A stretch of DNA of 64,000 nucleotides, taken from positions 27,935,633 to 27,999,632 of the forward strand of contig CAMGYJ010000009.1 in the NCBI GenBank assembly GCA_946122785.1, written 5' to 3'. Every line of letters begins with the position of its first letter. The first letter of the stretch is position 1. The position numbers and the translations under genes are program-made. The notes under the pieces were generated by a model that saw only the letters and a program-made list of their open reading frames with translations, was not told where the DNA came from and did no database searches. Source of the DNA: Linum tenue (lineage: Eukaryota > Streptophyta > Magnoliopsida > Malpighiales > Linaceae). This document shows, piece by piece, positions 31,853 to 43,300 of this stretch.

Positions 31853-34800
31853 ATGACACGTGATTCTACCAGCCTCAAGAACATTATTCATGTTACTGAT
31901 TTATCCTTGAGCGTAGCAAATGGCATGAAACAAAATGTTCATGGTGTGGGAACATTAGATAACTCGGCTATGTCTCTGCCGCATACTCTCCATGTTCCTG
32001 ATTTGGTTCCCAATTTAGTTTCTGTGGGTCATCTTACTGAGCAAGGGTGTTCTGTATTGTTTGCTCCGACTGGATGTCTTATATAGGATTTCAAGAAGGG
32101 GAGGCATATCGGAAAGGGGAGTAAGCGGGGACGAATTATTCATTTGGAAGAGCTTCGAGGATGCCATCCATCGTCGTCCATCAGTAGTCCTTTCAATAGG
32201 TCTATCAGTAGTCCATCAAAAACTTTGTCGGCTATTTCACAGCCTTATTCCTTTGGTTGTTCTAGCTTGTCTAATAATGATGTGTGGGATCTTTGGCATT
32301 CCCTTCTTGGAAATCCTCACTCTAGTCGTCTTAAAACAATGTTCCGTCAATCTTTACTTGGAAAAAATGGTGTTAGTTCTTTTGCCAAACATTCTTGTAC
32401 AAGCTGTGTTGAAGCCAAAACCACCAGTTCTTCTTATTCTTTGAGTAATACTGTCATTTCTGATCCTTTCCATATCATACATACGGATCTCTGGGGTCCT
32501 TCTCCAAAGGTTTAACAACGGGGTTTTCGATATTTTTTTCTCTTCATTGATCATGCTACCCGTTTTACATGGGTTTATTTCCTTCGTCTTAAATTCGAAC
32601 TTAAGTATGTGGCCACCGATTTTTTGAAAATGATTCAGACTCAATTTGGTTCACTGTGAAAATCATTCATTCTGACCCTGGTGGAGAATTTAGTTCGTTT
32701 CCGTTGTATGATGTGTATCGTTCTCTTGGTATCTTAACTCAGCAGTCTTGTCCTGGTGTTTCCCAGCTTAATGGACTAGTAGAGCGCAATTTTTTTCATG
32801 TGATGGACTTGACTTGAGCTCTTCTTTAGCCTCACGTGTCCCTGATAGGTTCTGGCCTGAAGCAGTTGCCACTGCAGTTTGGTTAATCAACTATCAAGTT
32901 ACCCCTGTTTTGAAAAATACTAGCCCCATACTATGCTCTCTACTCCCATCATCCTAGCTATTCTCGTCTTAGAGTCTTTGGTTGTCTTTGTTTTGTTCTT
33001 CTTCCAAAACGTGAACGTACTAAATTGTCTTCCAAAACTGCTCGATGTGTGTTTCTTGGGTATAGTGATATTCATAAAGGCTATTTGTGTTGTGACCCTT
33101 CTTTACAACGTATGAGAATTGCTAGCACAATAGTCTTTTTTGAGCATCTCATGTTCTACTCGAAAACATCATCACCGTTCCAATTCTTGGCATCCGAAGC
33201 TCTTCTGCCTACGTTTGGAGATGACCATGATGAATTCTTCATTTTGTCTGACTCCCCGAATCCTCCTCATGCCGATCTTTCCTCCCCCACTTCCACCTCG
33301 TCTGCGAGCTCGTTCACCATGCCTCGTCCGTCTCCAGCTACTAGCTCGCCCATCCAATCCAGCACGCCCAACACTTCTTCACCGAGTTCATCAACCGACA
33401 GTAGCTCCTCTTTGCGAATTGAAGAATCTCCTCCTCAAGTTGACCAGCTAGCTCTTAGGCGCTCAAACCGTGTCACACAAGGTATCCCTTCTCCAAAATT
33501 CAATGATTATTTTGCTTACAGGATTGATACTTTTGTAGTCCCTACCCGCTATCGAGAAGCACAGGGACATCCCTTGTGGGATGCAGCCATGAAACTAGAA
33601 TTGGAGGCCTTGCATTCACAAAATACTTGGACTTTGGTACTTCGTCCTCCCTCTACTTCTGTTTTTGGTTTCCGTTGGGTTTATACAGTAAAGATGAATC
33701 CTGATGGGACAGTTGATCGTTATAAAGCACGTCTGTTGTTCAAGGTTTTACACAAGAATATTGTGTTGATTATAGTGAGACGTTTGCTTTAGTTGCTAAA
33801 ATGTCTACTGTTCACACATTGTTAGTCGTTGCCTCACTTCAGAACTAGCCACTGCATCAGATGGACGTGAAGAATGCCTTTCTTCACGGTGACTTAGAAG
33901 AGGTCATTTACATGGAACGTCCTCCTGGGTATACGCTAGGGACTCCGGATCATGTCTGTCAGCTTAATAGCTCTCTTTATGGTCTCAAACAAGCACCTCG
34001 TGCTTGGTTTGAGAAGTTCCAGTCTACTATTTCTCAGCTTGGTTTTCAACATAGCCAGAATGATCCTTCCCTTTTCACTCGTACCACTGCGACTGGTGTT
34101 GTTGCTCTTCTCCTATATGTTGATGATATGATCATAAATGGTTCCGATCTTGAGGGCATTCAGAGTCTGAAAGATGGTCTTAATGCTTCCTTCAACATTA
34201 AGGATTTAGGCACCGTGTCTTATTTCCTTGGTCTTGAAGTTACTCGAGATTCGCGCGGTCTACTCCTTAGTCAGCGGAAGTATATTTCAAACCTGCTTGA
34301 AGATAATCATTCCACACCCATGGAGATGAATGTGAAGCTGGGGCGTGACTTAGGTGATCTCTTATCGGATGGTACATCTTATCGAAGCATTGTCGGGAGC
34401 TTGATCTACTTGTCTGTGATGCGTCCTGATATCTCTTATGTTGTTCAGGTGGTTAGTCAATTTATGGAATCTCCGAGTACTGATCATCTTGCTGCAGTTC
34501 ATCGCATACTATGCTACTTACAGGGCATGTGGGATGTAGGTATTCGTTTTCCATCTACTGGTTCCATGCACTTACAAGCTTTCTCTTATTCTGATTTTGT
34601 TGGCTGCCTCGACACTCGTCGTTCTACTACTGGTTGGTGTGTACGTTTTGGAGGTTCGTTTTTCTCATGGCGCTGCAAGAAACAAGACAAGGTATCTAAA
34701 TCTTCTACCGAGACAATGTATCTAAATCCACTCCCCATGGATCTTTTGGTTGATAATACTAGTGCGATTCGTATTGTTGTTAATCCAGTACTTCACGATC

Positions 34801-34985
34801 GCACGAAGCACATTGAGATTCACGTGTATTATGTCTGTGACCTGGTTACTGACGGTACTCTTTCGCTTTATTATGTTCGCACCGAGGACCAGATTGCTGA
34901 CATCTTCACCAAGGCCTTCTCTACTAGCCGTCATTGGTACCTGTCGAGCAAATTGTTGCTTACCGATCAGCATCAATTTGGGGGA
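31853..34985 (+). pseudogene. Copia Pol (protease tail, integrase, RT, RNase H)
   Basis: Protease tail with VANGMKQNVHGVGTL and LHVPDLVPNLVSVGHL. Pre-integrase WHSLLGNPHSSRLKTM and CTSCVEAKT (32290-32420). Integrase core pieces HTDLWGP, HSDPGGEFSS and NGLVERN in changing frames (32480-32800). AARCVFLGYSDIHKGY-type integrase tail at about 33040. RT with RWVYTVKMNPDGTVDRYKAR, then MDVKNAFLHGDL, SLYGLKQAPRAWFEKF and the catalytic LLYVDDMIINGS (34110-34145). RNase H with YSDFVGCLDTRRSTTGWCV and ADIFTKAFS. The RNase H domain has an internal deletion near 34725. Several stops. 33861-34994 is still open for 377 codons. Confidence 0.9.
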
Positions 34986-34988
34986 GGC

Positions 34989-35328
34989 TGTTAGCAGAGT
35001 ATACAGCCCATGTAGACCTCGTAGTCCATTTCTTTGTACATACATATGCATCTCATGTATTGTAGGGTAGGCAGGCCGTTTTTCCCTTGTAACCCGACCC
35101 ACGTTTCCCATGCAACGTGCCTTAGGGTTAGGGAGATTAGTTTTACTCCTTGTTTGGGGTTATATATTGTAGGTGATGGATTGTAGACGGTAACACACAT
35201 ACAGATAATCAGATCAGTAGCTGAAGGATTTTCACTCTTGCGTGGATTAGTCCTGGATATTCCAGGGATACCACGTAAATCCGGTTGTTCGTGTCATTTC
35301 TATTTTTCTCAATTCCGATAGATCAACA
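34989..35328 (+). repeat. Copia 3' LTR (340 bp)
   Basis: TGTTAGCAGAGTATACAGCC to GATAGATCAACA, preceded by the purine tract TTTGGGGGAGGC. TG..CA ends. No matching 5' LTR in the window. Confidence 0.75.
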
Positions 35329-35629
35329 TGTCATGAACTAGTTGATCCCAATAACTCGAGTTGTTGGGAGAGGTTCAATCGTGGATTATATACCGTTCAC
35401 TAACACCCCCCCCCCCTTTCAAACTCAAGCCATTCAAATAGGCTTGGAGTTTGGACAGGCACAGGTCCGGACACCGTGTGCTTAACGATAACAGATGGGG
35501 GTCACCGGGAATCGAACAGAAGTCCTCACGGTCACAGAAGGCTCTGATACCATGTCATGAACTAGTTGATCCCAATAACTCGAGCTATTGGGGGAGGTTC
35601 AATCGTGGATCATATACCGTTTACTAACA
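35329..35629 (-). mobile_element. TRIM (miniature LTR retrotransposon, 301 bp)
   Basis: Two 77-bp terminal repeats (35329-35405 and 35553-35629), TG..CA bounded, with about five differences. On the minus strand the right copy is the 5' LTR: directly after it comes TGGTATCAGAGC (35541-35552), the initiator-methionine tRNA primer site. A purine run (GGGGGGGGG, at about 35406-35414) precedes the other repeat. The 147-bp interior has no ORF. No 5-bp target duplication is evident. It starts at the exact base after the copia LTR end. Confidence 0.85.
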
Positions 35630-35794
35630 ATAGGGTGTGACTTTCGTAATGATTAAGACATTATGTAAGACATATGGAGAGATAGGCCTTTTTAAAGTAT
35701 CAATTTTTTTTATGTATCAATTAAACAAAACATAATAGGTGTGAATTTTGTAGGGATTAAGACAATACATAAAAAATTATGGAGAGATAGTCAT
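35630..35794. repeat. AT-rich tandem duplication
   Basis: Two diverged copies of GTGTGA(C/A)TTT..GATTAAGACA..GGAGAGATAG at about 35635-35684 and 35739-35791, about 104 bp apart. No gene. Confidence 0.5.
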
Positions 35795-38700
35795 TTATTA
35801 TTTATTATTTATTATTTTTTTTTATAAGAACCTGTATTTTATTAATGAACCAACCGGTTACAGTGCTCCACTCTCTCTGTTCAGTTGTTCAGAGATACAA
35901 GATGGTGGATCTTTAATCCAATACTCAAGATGGTCCCAGTCCACTTGATAATGAGCCAAAACATGGGCCACTGTATTTGCTGTTCTCGGAACATACCTCC
36001 AATCAATTACCTTCCTCTCTCTTCCTCCTCCTTCTTCTCCCAATTGACGTAGGTATTGACAAATCCTACCTACCTCTGTTCTGTCTTCTTCCCTGTTTAC
36101 CATCTTCATCATCAACACTTGACAATCACCTTCTACTGAGATCGGCCAAAACCCCATATTAATAGCTTCAGAAACGCCCACAAGTAACGCTCGGGCCTCT
36201 GCCTCCTCCACTCCACTCCACATCTTCCTCTTTCTTTTTTTGAAAAACCCATCATAAATCTGCCATTGCTATCCCTGATTACTCCTCCCATTCCAATTCC
36301 GTCTCCAAACACACCAGCATCTGTATTTAGCTTGAAAGCTCCCTGCGGCGGTTTGATCCAAGCTCTTTGATTCTGTGTCGTACCATGTAAAACTGCTTCA
36401 TATGATTTTTGTGCATCCAGGTAACTGTTAAGCCACCTTTGAGCTTTCTGGGAAACCTCTGATTCTTTCAGCTTCCCTTTATTATTACCATGGTTGTTTC
36501 TCTCTTTCCACAAGAACCACAAAAGCGAACAAAAATGCGCGATCTCCTCTTCCGAATGTTTTTCAAACACCGCTTCAATCCATTCGCAGCAAGATATGTT
36601 ATCACCTTCGGCAAAGCAATCAGCCACCCAACTCATTCGCCAAATTCTTCGAGCCCAGGCACAATCCCACAGTATATGCTGCAGCGATTCAGGTAACCCA
36701 CAGAAAAAAACATTCATCACTAGCATCGTCAATAAAACTAGAGATTTTCACCCCTGTTGGCAAAACTTCTCTCCCAACCCTCCACATAAACTGTTTAACC
36801 CTCGGTGGCATCTGCAATTTCCATAATTTTTGCCAGAAAGCAGGGCTAGATTGATGATTCCTTAACTCTCTCCTATCATTTGCACCCTTTAGACTGCGAT
36901 AGAGAAGGTAAGCAGATTTAACCGTGAACTGTCCATTTTTTGTGTGAGACCAAACAAGCCTATCGCTATTCATCTGGTTTTGTAGAGGGATTCTGCTAAT
37001 AAGATGAATATCAGAGTCACTGAAGTTTCCTTGCAAAGCTTCCAAACTCCAGCCCCCACTTGCATGATCAATGAGAGACTCCACCTTCTGAAGAGGGTCA
37101 ATAGCGCGGTTTAGAGAATCAGGCTTCTGTGAATTCTTATAGGGAATCCACTTGTCTACCCACACCCTTATACTATTCCCATCTCCCACATTCCATCTAC
37201 TTTCTTCTTTTAACAGACTCCTAGCACCCAGTAAACTCTTCCAAATGAAGCTTTCGGTTTTTTTTTGCTCTGGCCTCAAAAAAGGATGATCTAGGATAAT
37301 ATTTTAGCTTTAGGATTTTTGCCACTAGTGAATTTGGTCTTGTAATCACGTTCCAAAGTTGTTTTGCCAACAAAGCTTTATTGAATCCCTTCAGATCACG
37401 GAAACCCATCCCTCCAAACTTCTTTTGATCACACAATTTATCCCAACTAATCCAATGCTTCTTGCTTCTATTTTCCTTTTCTCCCCACCAAAAGTTTGAT
37501 ATTAAACTTTGGATCTCATCAATCAGCCCTTCTAGAAGTTGAAAAACTGACATAGCATACATCACTTGAGCTTGAGCAACAGCTTTGATAAGGATTTCCT
37601 TAGCTGCACTCGACATCGTCCTGCTTTTCCAGTCTTTAAGTTTTGTTATAACCTTCTCTTTTATTCCCTCAAAGACTGCCTTCTTAGCTCGCCCAATGAG
37701 AGTTGGCAGCCCTAAATACTTTCCATGTTTATCACCCTCCCTTACCCCAAGCTCCCCACATATCTCCAATCTTTGATCCCTTTGCACATTTTTGCTAAAA
37801 GTAACTTCAGACTTTGATAGATTCACCTTCTGTCCCGATTCCTTTTCATAAATATTCAGAATATCCCTCAACTTCCTACTCTCCTGATTTGTTGCCTGTG
37901 TGAAGATTATACTGTCATCTGCAAAAAATAGGTGTGTTATAATCGGTGCTCCGTTGCAGATTTTTATACCTTTGATCTCTTTCCTGCTTTCTGCTCGTTT
38001 TAACAATGCTGATAAGCCCTCTGCACAAAGCAGAAAGAGATAGGGTGATATCGGGTCACCTTGGCACAATCTTCTTGAAGGGCAGAATGTTGGGGACTTA
38101 TGTCCATTAACAAGAACGGAATAAGAGACAGATGTTATACACATCATTATCCATCCAATCCACCTATCATGGAAACCCATCTTCTTCATTACTTCTTCCA
38201 AGAAGCCCCATTCAACCCTGTCGTATGCTTTTGTCATATCCAGCTTAACAACACTGACTCCTTTCTTCCCCTTCTTCTTATTCTTCATGGAATGAAAACA
38301 TTCAAAAGCTGCAATGATGTTATCTGTGATTAACCTGCCAGGTACAAATGCACTTTGTGTCTCTGAAATCAGCTCATCCAGAATAACTTTTATCCGGTTT
38401 GCCAACACTTTCGAAACAATCTTGTATAGGACCCTGCATAAGCTTATTGGTCTGTATTCAGATGGTGAAACAGGCTGCTTAACTTTAGGTATAAGGGCAA
38501 TCAAAGTATGATTCACTTCTGAAGGGAGATACCCTTTTTCCAAGAACTCAATAACTGCTTTTCTAACAAAAGGACCAATGCAGTCCCAGTTCTTTTGATA
38601 GAACCCTGCTGAGTACCCATCCGAGCCTGGTGCTTTATAAGGACCCAACTGCTTAATTGCCATATCAACTTCTTCTTCTGTAATTGCCCTTATAAGATAG

Positions 38701-39136
38701 TCATTCATCTCTTCTGTCACCTTATGATTGATAGCTTTGATCACCTCTTTGTCATTCAGATTATTGTCACTTGTGAAAAGAGGATATAAAAATCATTAAT
38801 ACACTCTATTACCTCCTCTTGTCCTTCATATATCCTCCCATTTTCAGTTTGCAATCTCTTTATAGTATTCCTTTTTCTTCGGGCTGTTGCTTTTGCATGA
38901 AAATACTTAGTATTCTTGTCCCCCCTACCCAATCCATCCTTGATCGTTGCTTCCATAATAACTCCTGTTTATACTGTAAGTCAGACTTCTCAGTTTCCAG
39001 CCTTTTCCTCTGTTCTATTACCTCCTCTGTTCTTGGTTGGTACTGAAGCTTCCTCAGTTTCTTTTTGATAATTCCCAGCCTTCCTCTTATACTTCCATAT
39101 TTCTCTTTGCTCCACGCTGACAGTTCACTTTCACAT
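35795..39136 (-). mobile_element. LINE-1 element, 5'-truncated
   Basis: Minus strand. The 3' tail at about 35795-35832 is A-rich, with repeated AATAAAT units. ORF2 lacks the endonuclease, so the copy is 5'-truncated at about 39136, a usual result of incomplete target-primed reverse transcription. I could not see a clear target duplication. Confidence 0.85.
35858..38956 (-). pseudogene. LINE ORF2: RT, zf-RVT and RNase H
   Basis: Pre-RT GRGDKNTKYFHAKATARRKR (38756-38956), then a 507-codon open frame (37221-38744) with AIKQLGPYKAPGSDGYSAGF, LIALIPKVKQP..EYRPISLC, KLDMTKAYDRVEW (catalytic Asp), LCQGDPISPYLFLLC, THLFFADDSIIF (catalytic FADD) and GKYLGLPTLIGR. A frameshift near 37270 leads to zf-RVT (36689-37279: FWQKLWKLQMPPRVKQFMWR). 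Another near 36720 leads to the RNase H domain (KLNTDAGVFGDGIGMGGVIR), and a third near 36230 to its C-terminal part (INMGFWPISVEGDCQVL, VPRTANTVAHVLAH). RT active-site residues are intact; three frameshifts break the protein. It is the youngest-looking LINE in the window. Confidence 0.92.
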
Positions 39137-40330
39137 AAGTCTTTTGTAATATAAATTTTAATGATATTTTAAGGTTGATCATCTCATCAATTTTATTATA
39201 GAAATTTTTTATAAGGTTAGTTACTTTTCACATAATAGTTTAATCAATTGTGATACTCTTCTTAATTTAATTCTTTAATAATTTATTAAAATTATTTATT
39301 ATTAACTACCATATTCACTATCTCATCAATTCGCATTACAAAAATGTTTCATAAAGTAAGTTAACTTTTACATAATATTGTAGTCAAATATGATACTTTT
39401 TCTAATTTGATTTTATTATTAGACCACACATTACAAAAAATTTACATAACACCATTATATAACAACACGTAAATTATAAATACATCACGTTGTCGCAACC
39501 GTCTCTCCGGGGGTCCGTCGGGGTCGCGTTCGGCTTTTTTGGAGTCGCCATCGATCTTACTTGGAGTGGATCGAACACTCTTCGAATCGGCTCCGACCTT
39601 AGGGTCAGAACCGAGATATGGTCTGCGAAAATAAAGCTCTGGGTTCGGGAGTACGGTTACGTGTGGGGAAGTTAAGCAACACCCCCACAACGCCCTAAAT
39701 CGGTACTACTAAAGTCTGATAAGTTTCTATGAGTTGGGTGTATTTTAGAAAATATGTATTTTTGGGATCCCACTAGACCATTAAATGATTTTGTTATTTT
39801 ATTAAATATAATTTGACTAAACATCCATTGATGTATTAGTTTATTATTAGGTAATTTAGGTATTTTTAGGGCCTTACTAGACCACTAAAGAATTTAAGTT
39901 GTATTAGTTGTAAATTAATTATACGCCCACTGACGTAAAAATTAAAAGATGAAGTTAATTGGTTAGTTGGACTCGAACCTTATCGGTTGCCTACGTACCC
40001 GTAACACGGGATCAAAGTCCACGTAGTTCGTTTGAACTTTGATAATTTAATTGCAACTTTTACCACGTTCCACTGAACGTAATTCTCTTATTATATTTTC
40101 GTTAACTTTGATAGGCTTAATCATAATTTTTACCACGTTCTACTGAAGGTAGTTCTCGTAATAGAATTTTATTGGTAAAATTTAAATTGATTATTGTAAG
40201 GAATTTTAGTAATTAGGATGTATTTTCGTGTATTAGAAAAGAAACGAGATAAACTTAATCCGCATTTCACATTTGGTATTAAGGACTTTAAACATATAAA
40301 ATCAAGCGGGATGGTTAAAATAAAACATGA
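39137..40330. other. AT-rich intergenic DNA with old repeat remnants
   Basis: No gene. A GC-richer block at 39484-39700 (GGAGTCGCCATCGATCTTAC, then GGTTCGGGAGTACGGTTACG) and, on the minus strand at 39963-40030, CTACGTGGACTTTGATCCCG with TACGTAGGCAACC resemble pieces of dispersed plant LTR elements, possibly Tat/Ogre type. 40036-40173 contains two diverged copies, about 76 bp apart, of AACTTTGATA..TTTTTACCACGTTC. Confidence 0.4.
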
Positions 40331-40418
40331 AGTGCCAGCGGCCCAACTGGTTAAGTTACTAGCTTGGGCACTTTCGCCCCTTAGTACGCGGGTTCGAAAC
40401 CCGTCACAAGTATTTTTT
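40331..40418 (+). repeat. tRNA-derived SINE-like unit (pol III A and B boxes)
   Basis: A-box-like GGCCCAACTGG (40340-40350) and perfect B box GGTTCGAAACC (40391-40401), followed by ACAAGT and a run of eight T. Acceptor arms do not pair, so it is not a tRNA gene. The T-run end fits plant SINEs. Confidence 0.5.
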
Positions 40419-41011
40419 TTGGTTCTTTTGTTTTATTTCAGAGAAGGGGGAAGGGTAGTTTTGTAAATTCCGAAAAGGAAGGTGGCAAGGCCGCGTTATA
40501 AGCTGAAAACCCTAGGGGCATTTTCGTCTTTTTGAAACTCATGGTATATATACTTTTTAACCTAACCCTAATCAATCCGCAGCAGCCGCCGCCCTCTCAC
40601 TCCTCTCTCGATTCTTCTTCGCCTTTCTTCTTCTCTTCCAGAGAAAAGAAGACGAAACCCTAGCCGCCTCCAAAGAGATCAAACCCTAATCCTCTCGCCT
40701 CTTAACCGCCGCCGCTCTCTTCTCTCACTCTCTCTCTCTCTCCCTCGAGTTATTCACAAGTAGGTAGAACATGCATATAGTGCTCCATATTAATTTAATC
40801 TATTTATATATTTTATATATAGGCATAGCCTCCCCAGTCGAATTCCAGTCTGCTTTACCGATTATTATTACTGGGTTTGCACTTTGCAGCCCGGGGGCGG
40901 AAGCGATTTAGGGTTCCTGAGCGTGCGGTCGAGATTGTCACCCAGCCAGAGCAAGGATCGCTTGTTGTTGTTGTTGTTGTTGTTGGGCCACTGCGCAGTT
41001 AGCATAGAATA
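40419..41011 (+). promoter_or_regulatory. Promoter and leader of the CDC5-like locus
   Basis: TATA-like GGTATATATACTTTTTAACC at about 40543-40562. A typical plant leader follows, rich in CTCTCTCTC and AAACCCTA (telo-box-like motifs at 40559-40569, 40656-40664 and 40682-40689), both common before translation and splicing genes. A (TTG)n microsatellite (about 40963-40984) lies just before the ATG. A possible leader intron begins near 40758 (CACAAG/GTAGGT) and could end near 40820-40890. Confidence 0.5.
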
Positions 41012-42021
41012 ATGATTATCGCGACGAACGAGTGGCTGGTGACGGAGGACTTACTGCTCAACTGCCTGGTTAAGAAGCACGGCCATCTTGGGTGGGAAAA
41101 AGTCGCTTCGTGTTTCGTTCGTAAATCCGCCGAGCAGTGCCAAGCTCGCTGGTACCATTGTTTTGATCCCTCAATCATAAAGGTAAACCGTCCTTGACTC
41201 CTTGTTATAACTGGCTGCAGGAGAGGTTTTTACAAGATAATCAGAATTCGGGTGGCAACTATTGTGTAGTATTATTGAAATTACCTAGGTTTATATAGAG
41301 TTAATGCCGGACTCCTAATATTATCTACTTGGATTTACTTACATAAATCCCGACTTAAATCTTAAAATTTCATGGTTTCATGATTTTACTTATATATCAT
41401 TGATTCTTGTTGTGATTTCACTATAAAATCTATGGACCTTAAAATCCTACGCTATTCACTATTTAAATATTTAAAATCTTATGGTTCTACTTATTTTCAA
41501 CAGAATTTGCAAAATTATGGCTCTTTTATTCTCCTCCACTTCCACCAACATCATCTAGTTCTCTCACACTAACCATCATAGAACATCATCAATTCACATC
41601 AACTTATTAATTACCATCGATTCGCCAACTCTTAACATTAATCTTCAGAAATTATTATTGTAAGCGTTATATGTTTTTTGTATTATTCGTGATTTTCCTT
41701 GTTAATATTATTTCTTCTTCATTTTTATCTCGAGCTTAAAATCCTACGATTTTGAAACTACCCCATTTTTTATTTTACGCAAAATCCCGATTTTGGCGGC
41801 TTTGATTACCATCATTACTATCTAGGTTTCTTGACACTGTGGGTGGCTGATGTGATTAATTTGTGATTTGATGGTTGTAGACAAGAGAAGAGGCGGAGAA
41901 AGCAGCTTTGCTTTGTCATCTTGCTGAGTTATCGGATGCAGTCACTCTCTTGAAGGAAGATAAAGCGGCAGTAGTAGCTCAGCTAGCTGAGCGGTTGGCG
42001 AACGGAAAAAAAAAAGGATGA
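41012..42021 (+). CDS. CDC5-like MYB-repeat gene start, truncated
   Basis: Exon 1 (41012-41182) encodes 57 residues. NEWLVTEDLLLNCLVKKHGH, then W, then CFVRKSAEQCQARWYHCFDP closely follows the first MYB repeat of plant CDC5, a spliceosome (Prp19/NineTeen complex) protein; the RKSA-QC-ARWY block is diagnostic. The donor AAAG/GTAAAC is at 41182/41183 and the acceptor TTGTAG at 41880. Exon 2 keeps phase and starts TREEAEKA, like the TREEDEK start of CDC5 repeat 2, but then becomes a helical sequence (LAELSDAVTLLKEDKAAVVA) unlike MYB. It stops at 42019-42021 just after a run of about ten A. One base less there would extend the frame. MYB repeats normally start with W; here the first Trp is kept but key spacing differs. 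Likely a decayed partial duplicate; expression is possible. Confidence 0.5.
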
Positions 42022-43300
42022 AGCTCGAGCGTTTGGTCAAGTCGGCTGTTGAAACAAAGAGGTTTGAAGACGACGACAAGAAAGTAGATAAATCAATTTG
42101 TAATAATTCTACAGTTAATAGTACTCTTCATTACTCATTAGTCATTATATATATTTTGTAATTCAGCACTTGTCTCTTTCTGAAATCGGAGCTTGTTGAT
42201 GAAGTTGAAAGCTGGCGACCAAGTCATTTCGAGGCGACGACAGGAGGATGTTTAATTTTTAAAAAATTTAAAAGTGTTCCTTGACAGGCAAGGCACAAAT
42301 GGGATTTTGGCCATTCTGCAGTTGCAGGAAGGAACTGCTGTAGCCGCAAGCTCGGCTCCACTGGGGTTCCTCGATTGCTATCAAGCATAGATTTGGACAT
42401 TTGGTGGTAGGAAAGACGCGTTGTTCCAATTGCGGATGCTATCGTTCCTCTTCCGTTAGGAGTAGTAGCTCAAAACCCCATCATGACCAAGTACAACCCT
42501 CAGGTAAAAATCCCTACTAGAACCTCCATTGCTGAACACGACCTTAGGCACGTTCCCAAAGCTGGTCAATTACAAACTTAATAGTATCGACTTAATCTCA
42601 GCCGTGTATATATGAGGCATTTTAGTATGCTATATATCACCCATGCTTTAATATACTTAGAGCCATTAGATCTTGTTATAAAATATCAGCCATTGGATTA
42701 AAGTTATTTAATTATTATTTTTTTCACTCGTTGGAATGGTAACCTATTGCACCGGTTCGTTACGTAATAATTAAAAAAAAAAATTTGAAATCCAGTCGGG
42801 ACGGGGTAAAGGCGATTGAGCTTGTCGGAATTCAGAGCCTCTCTTCCGCGGTGGAATGTCAGAGCGTCTCTTTGTCGATAGTGACGGGGTTGATTAGCGG
42901 CGACGACGAACCTGCATCTGAAATAGTGTGACGGCGATGGCGACGACGAACCTGCATCTAGGGTGACGATGCTGTGAGAAGAAAGAGATTGAGGGGTTTC
43001 AACTTTACTCTTCCGCGATTGTGAACTGTGCTCTTCCGCGGTGGGTCTCTTCGTCGATTGAGCATCGGCGACGGGAACGGTGAGATTGTGAGGTGGCGGA
43101 GACTCTTTTACTAAGGGAAGCCTCAAAAGGAATCAAAGACTCCAAAGCCCAATCCAAAACGACGAGTCAACTGGCGCAGGGCAGGAGAACTTTTGCAATA
43201 GCGAGAATTGGGTGATAAAGAATTCGATTTCCAATTTGAAACGACGACTCAGTCATTCATTCGATGTAAGTGGCTGAAATTCTTATCCCCCCTTTGATAA
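42022..43300. other. Unassigned region downstream of the CDC5-like locus
   Basis: 42022-42110 could continue the second exon in another frame (KLERLVKSAVETKRFEDDDK). 42280-42500 is GC-balanced and may be an old exon, not recognised. 42790-43130 is GC-richer. It has a direct duplication of GGCGACGACGAACCTGCATC (about 42899-42958) and repeated CTCTTCCGCG motifs. A minus-strand open frame across it (42704-43126) shows no recognisable domain. Confidence 0.3.

Larger units (their letters stand above)
31813..35328 (+). mobile_element. Ty1/copia element, 5'-truncated
   Basis: Protease remnant, integrase, RT and RNase H in copia order, with a 3' LTR at 34989-35328. The 5' LTR, primer site, gag and protease active site are absent. 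It abuts the broken end of element B, so one deletion probably removed both the end of B and the start of this element. Confidence 0.9.

Noticed and set aside
39484..39700. 5S-rRNA-like (Cassandra) segment
   Set aside because: The GGTTCGGGAGTACGG block does not match 5S internal control boxes.
40331..40418. tRNA gene
   Set aside because: A and B boxes are present but the 5' and 3' ends cannot form an acceptor stem and no anticodon arm fits; better as a SINE-like unit.
42704..43126. 140-codon minus-strand frame
   Set aside because: No domain, overlaps a local direct duplication, and no promoter or splice signals stand out.
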